Source of the DNA: Alphaproteobacteria bacterium
Lineage (GTDB): Bacteria > Pseudomonadota > Alphaproteobacteria > Rickettsiales > JAFLCR01
Assembly: GCA_017302755.1 (NCBI GenBank)
Contig: JAFLCR010000077.1
Location: 1,528 to 9,603 of the forward strand
Direction of reading: 5' to 3'
DNA length: 8,076 nucleotides
This document shows, in pieces, positions 6,636-8,076 of this stretch. Below the pieces are notes generated by a model. The model saw nothing but the letters and a program-made list of their open reading frames with translations. It was not told the origin of the DNA and ran no database searches. Each line of letters starts with the position of its first letter. The first letter of the stretch is position 1. A program made the translations under genes and the position numbers.

Positions 6636-7132
6636 TTTCCTGGAAGTATATTCCAGCGCTTTTAGGAGCGGCCTTACTTCTTTATCCGGCAATCGCCGGC
6701 AGTCATACGGTTGGCCCTGGCGAGGGTGTTGCATTGCTTGCGGTTGCATTAGGCCTGTTGGTGGGCTACGGCGTCGCCTATCTGCTGGGCGGGCCGCTGG
6801 TATTTGCCTTGGTTGAAGCCCCTATACTGAGGCGCGTGAGCCCGGTTGGGCTTCCCTGGAAAAAAGCATTTAAACTGGCTCTTTGCGCAAATGCCTTCAG
6901 CAGGTTGGCGCAGATCTGGCTGTTGCTTCTGAATCTTCTCTTTTTTAAATGGGAAACATGGTTCCTATGCTTGATCCATTTCTGGGTTTCCCTGATGGTG
7001 GCGGTGTTTTTCTACAGGTACAATTTCAAGGATCATCATTGGGCCGTTCCCAGGATGGTGCTTTATCCGCATATTCCGGGAGGGGTGCTGGCGTTAGCTA
7101 TTGTTGGGTATGAGCTTTTCCTGAAGAAATAA
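6632..7132 (+). CDS. Small multi-span membrane protein of unknown function
   Basis: I do not recognise this protein. The frame encodes roughly 166-178 residues with about five hydrophobic segments: YIPALLGAALLLYPAIAG, ALLAVALGLLVGYGVAYLLG, a long stretch ending in IWLLLLNLLFF, WFLCLIHFWVSLMVAVFFYRY, and the last, GGVLALAIVGYELF, before a terminal KK. No soluble domain or catalytic motif stands out. The start is uncertain. TTG at 6632 overlaps the lpxC stop as TTGA and has GGAAG a few bases upstream; GTG at 6596 would add 12 polar residues inside lpxC. I prefer 6632 because translational coupling fits and the hydrophobic region then begins at once. It looks less GC-rich than lpxC and bamD. It is probably co-transcribed with lpxC and could serve the envelope, but that is inference from position only. 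Confidence 0.7.
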   Translation: MISWKYIPALLGAALLLYPAIAGSHTVGPGEGVALLAVALGLLVGYGVAYLLGGPLVFALVEAPILRRVSPVGLPWKKAFKLALCANAFSRLAQIWLLLLNLLFFKWETWFLCLIHFWVSLMVAVFFYRYNFKDHHWAVPRMVLYPHIPGGVLALAIVGYELFLKK

Positions 7133-7158
7133 TCAGCTTTCCCGTTTTTCCTACTCGT

Positions 7159-7186
7159 GGGGATTATCGCAAATCCCCCCTTTCTT
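7159..7186 (+). terminator. Possible weak terminator before bamD
   Basis: GGGGATT (7159-7165), loop ATCGCA, and AATCCCC (7172-7178) form a 7-bp stem followed by CCTTTCTTT. The stem is shorter and the U-tract poorer than in the terminator after ftsZ. It would end the lpxC-membrane-protein transcript and imply a promoter for bamD in the remaining 50 bp, where I see no convincing one. Confidence 0.4.
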
Positions 7187-7224
7187 TCCCTTAAGCAATC
7201 GCTAAACTTCACGCGACTTCAAAT

Positions 7225-7230
7225 GAGGAG
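7225..7230 (+). promoter_or_regulatory. Ribosome binding site deciding the bamD start
   Basis: GAGGAG ends directly at an in-frame ATG (7231), leaving no spacing, but is six bases from the in-frame GTG at 7237. This spacing favours GTG as the real start and the ATG as a decoy. Confidence 0.65.
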
Positions 7231-7236
7231 ATGTGC

Positions 7237-8076
7237 GTGAAGCAGTGGCAGCGTTGGCTGGGTGTGGCGGCAATCAGCGTCGCGATCGCGGGGTGCGCGG
7301 GCGAGGATCGGGAAGATTCCGGCCCCGAGTTCAAGAGCGCCGAGGAAGGCTACAACATGGCGATGGACGCCATGCAGGGGCGTTCCTATAAAAAAGCCAT
7401 CCTGCATTTCGAGGACGTCGAGCGGCTGTTCCCCTATTCGCCGTGGGCCACGCGCGCCACGTTGATGACGGCTTACGCCAATTACAAGATCGGCGAATAC
7501 GAGATCGCCATGGCCGTGCTTGAGCGCTTCGTGCGCCTGCATCCGGGCAATGAGCTGGCGCCGTACGCCTATTACCTGCTCGCCATCTGCTCTTATGAGC
7601 AGATCACCGACGTAGGGCGCGACCAGAAGGTCACCGAACAGGCGCAGATCGCCCTCACCGAGGTGGTGAAGCGCTTTCCCAATACGTCCTACGCGCGTGA
7701 CGCCAAGCTGAAGCTCGACCTGGTGGACGACCATCTCGCGGGCAAGGAGATGACCATCGGCCGCTATTACCTCAAGCGGCAGGATTACCTGGCGGCGATC
7801 AACCGTTTCAAATACGTGGTCAACAATTACCAGACCACCAGCCACACCGCCGAGGCGCTGCACCGCCTGGTCGAGGCGAACCTGGCGCTGGGGCTGCGCG
7901 ACGAGGCGCAGCGCAACGCCGCCGTGCTTGGCGGCAATTTCCCGGCCAGCGAATGGTATCGCCGCAGTTTCGCGCTGATGCAGGATCTGCCGCCGCGCGA
8001 GAAGAGGCCGCTGCCCATTCCCACGGTGGAAAAGAAGCCCGAAGCCGAGCCGGTGCCCGTGCCCCCGGTGAGCGGG
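7237..8076 (+). CDS. bamD: Outer membrane protein assembly factor BamD (partial, 3' end beyond window)
   Basis: BamD is the TPR lipoprotein of the BAM complex that inserts beta-barrel proteins into the outer membrane; it works on the periplasmic face with BamA. The frame is open for 280 codons to the last base of the window. Residues 1-20 are a lipoprotein signal peptide with lipobox I-A-G-C and Cys20 as the lipidated residue. TPR-type helices follow, including EEGYNMAMDAMQGRSYKKAI, the RLFPYSPWATRA turn, and YLKRQDYLAAINRFKYVV. The sequence then becomes Pro/Lys/Glu-rich (KRPLPIPTVEKKPEAEPVP), so the stop is probably close. The GTG start is chosen from the GAGGAG spacing. BamD following lpxC (here with one extra gene) is a common alphaproteobacterial order. 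A long open frame on the opposite strand here is a shadow. Confidence 0.95.
   Translation, partial: MKQWQRWLGVAAISVAIAGCAGEDREDSGPEFKSAEEGYNMAMDAMQGRSYKKAILHFEDVERLFPYSPWATRATLMTAYANYKIGEYEIAMAVLERFVRLHPGNELAPYAYYLLAICSYEQITDVGRDQKVTEQAQIALTEVVKRFPNTSYARDAKLKLDLVDDHLAGKEMTIGRYYLKRQDYLAAINRFKYVVNNYQTTSHTAEALHRLVEANLALGLRDEAQRNAAVLGGNFPASEWYRRSFALMQDLPPREKRPLPIPTVEKKPEAEPVPVPPVSG

Noticed and set aside
5730..6749. 339-codon open frame on the minus strand opposite lpxC
   Set aside because: Antisense shadow of lpxC with low-complexity composition; the active-site residues are all on the plus strand.
7219..7863. 214-codon open frame on the minus strand opposite bamD
   Set aside because: BamD lipobox and TPR pattern on the plus strand explain this DNA; the reverse frame has no features of its own.

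Overview
The window looks like an alphaproteobacterial chromosome. The gene order ftsA-ftsZ-lpxC-(membrane protein)-bamD is the 3' part of the alphaproteobacterial division and envelope (dcw) cluster. FtsZ has an alphaproteobacterial-type N-terminus (MTLNL..., then RITVIGVGGAGGNAVNNMI), a long Pro/Ala-rich linker and the C-terminal tail DEYLEIPAFLRRQAN. Composition is GC-rich in the core genes and more mixed in the left third and in the small membrane-protein gene. I cannot assign an order or genus.

Left part (1-2405) is accessory and lies on the minus strand. A 158-codon gene of unknown function (2405-1929) is followed, after 84 bp, by a very long frame that opens at 1844 and is still open at base 1 (614 codons seen). 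That long frame has repeated helical 'HP' modules, one ankyrin-like motif, and a C-terminal segment that resembles the PcfJ-like domain (His-Cys...Tyr...Cys, then an I-x-D-x-x-G-x-P-x-x-T-L-E strand). These two genes sit where ddl/ftsQ would often be found in an alphaproteobacterial dcw cluster.

The boundary (2406-2675) holds two tandem 9-bp direct repeats just upstream of the minus-strand pair. It also holds an 84-bp MITE/REP-like inverted-repeat element of the 'TCATTCCCGCGAAGGCGGGAA' type. FtsA begins right after this.

Right part (2676-8076) is the plus-strand core. FtsA (membrane tether and actin homologue) and FtsZ (tubulin homologue) build the division ring. A rho-independent terminator follows ftsZ. 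LpxC (first committed step of lipid A synthesis) then starts behind its own likely promoter. A small unrecognised multi-span membrane protein overlaps the end of lpxC. BamD (TPR lipoprotein of the outer-membrane protein assembly machine) runs off the right edge. The core genes thus couple septum formation with outer-membrane lipid and protein assembly.

No tRNA, rRNA, CRISPR array or transposase gene was seen.
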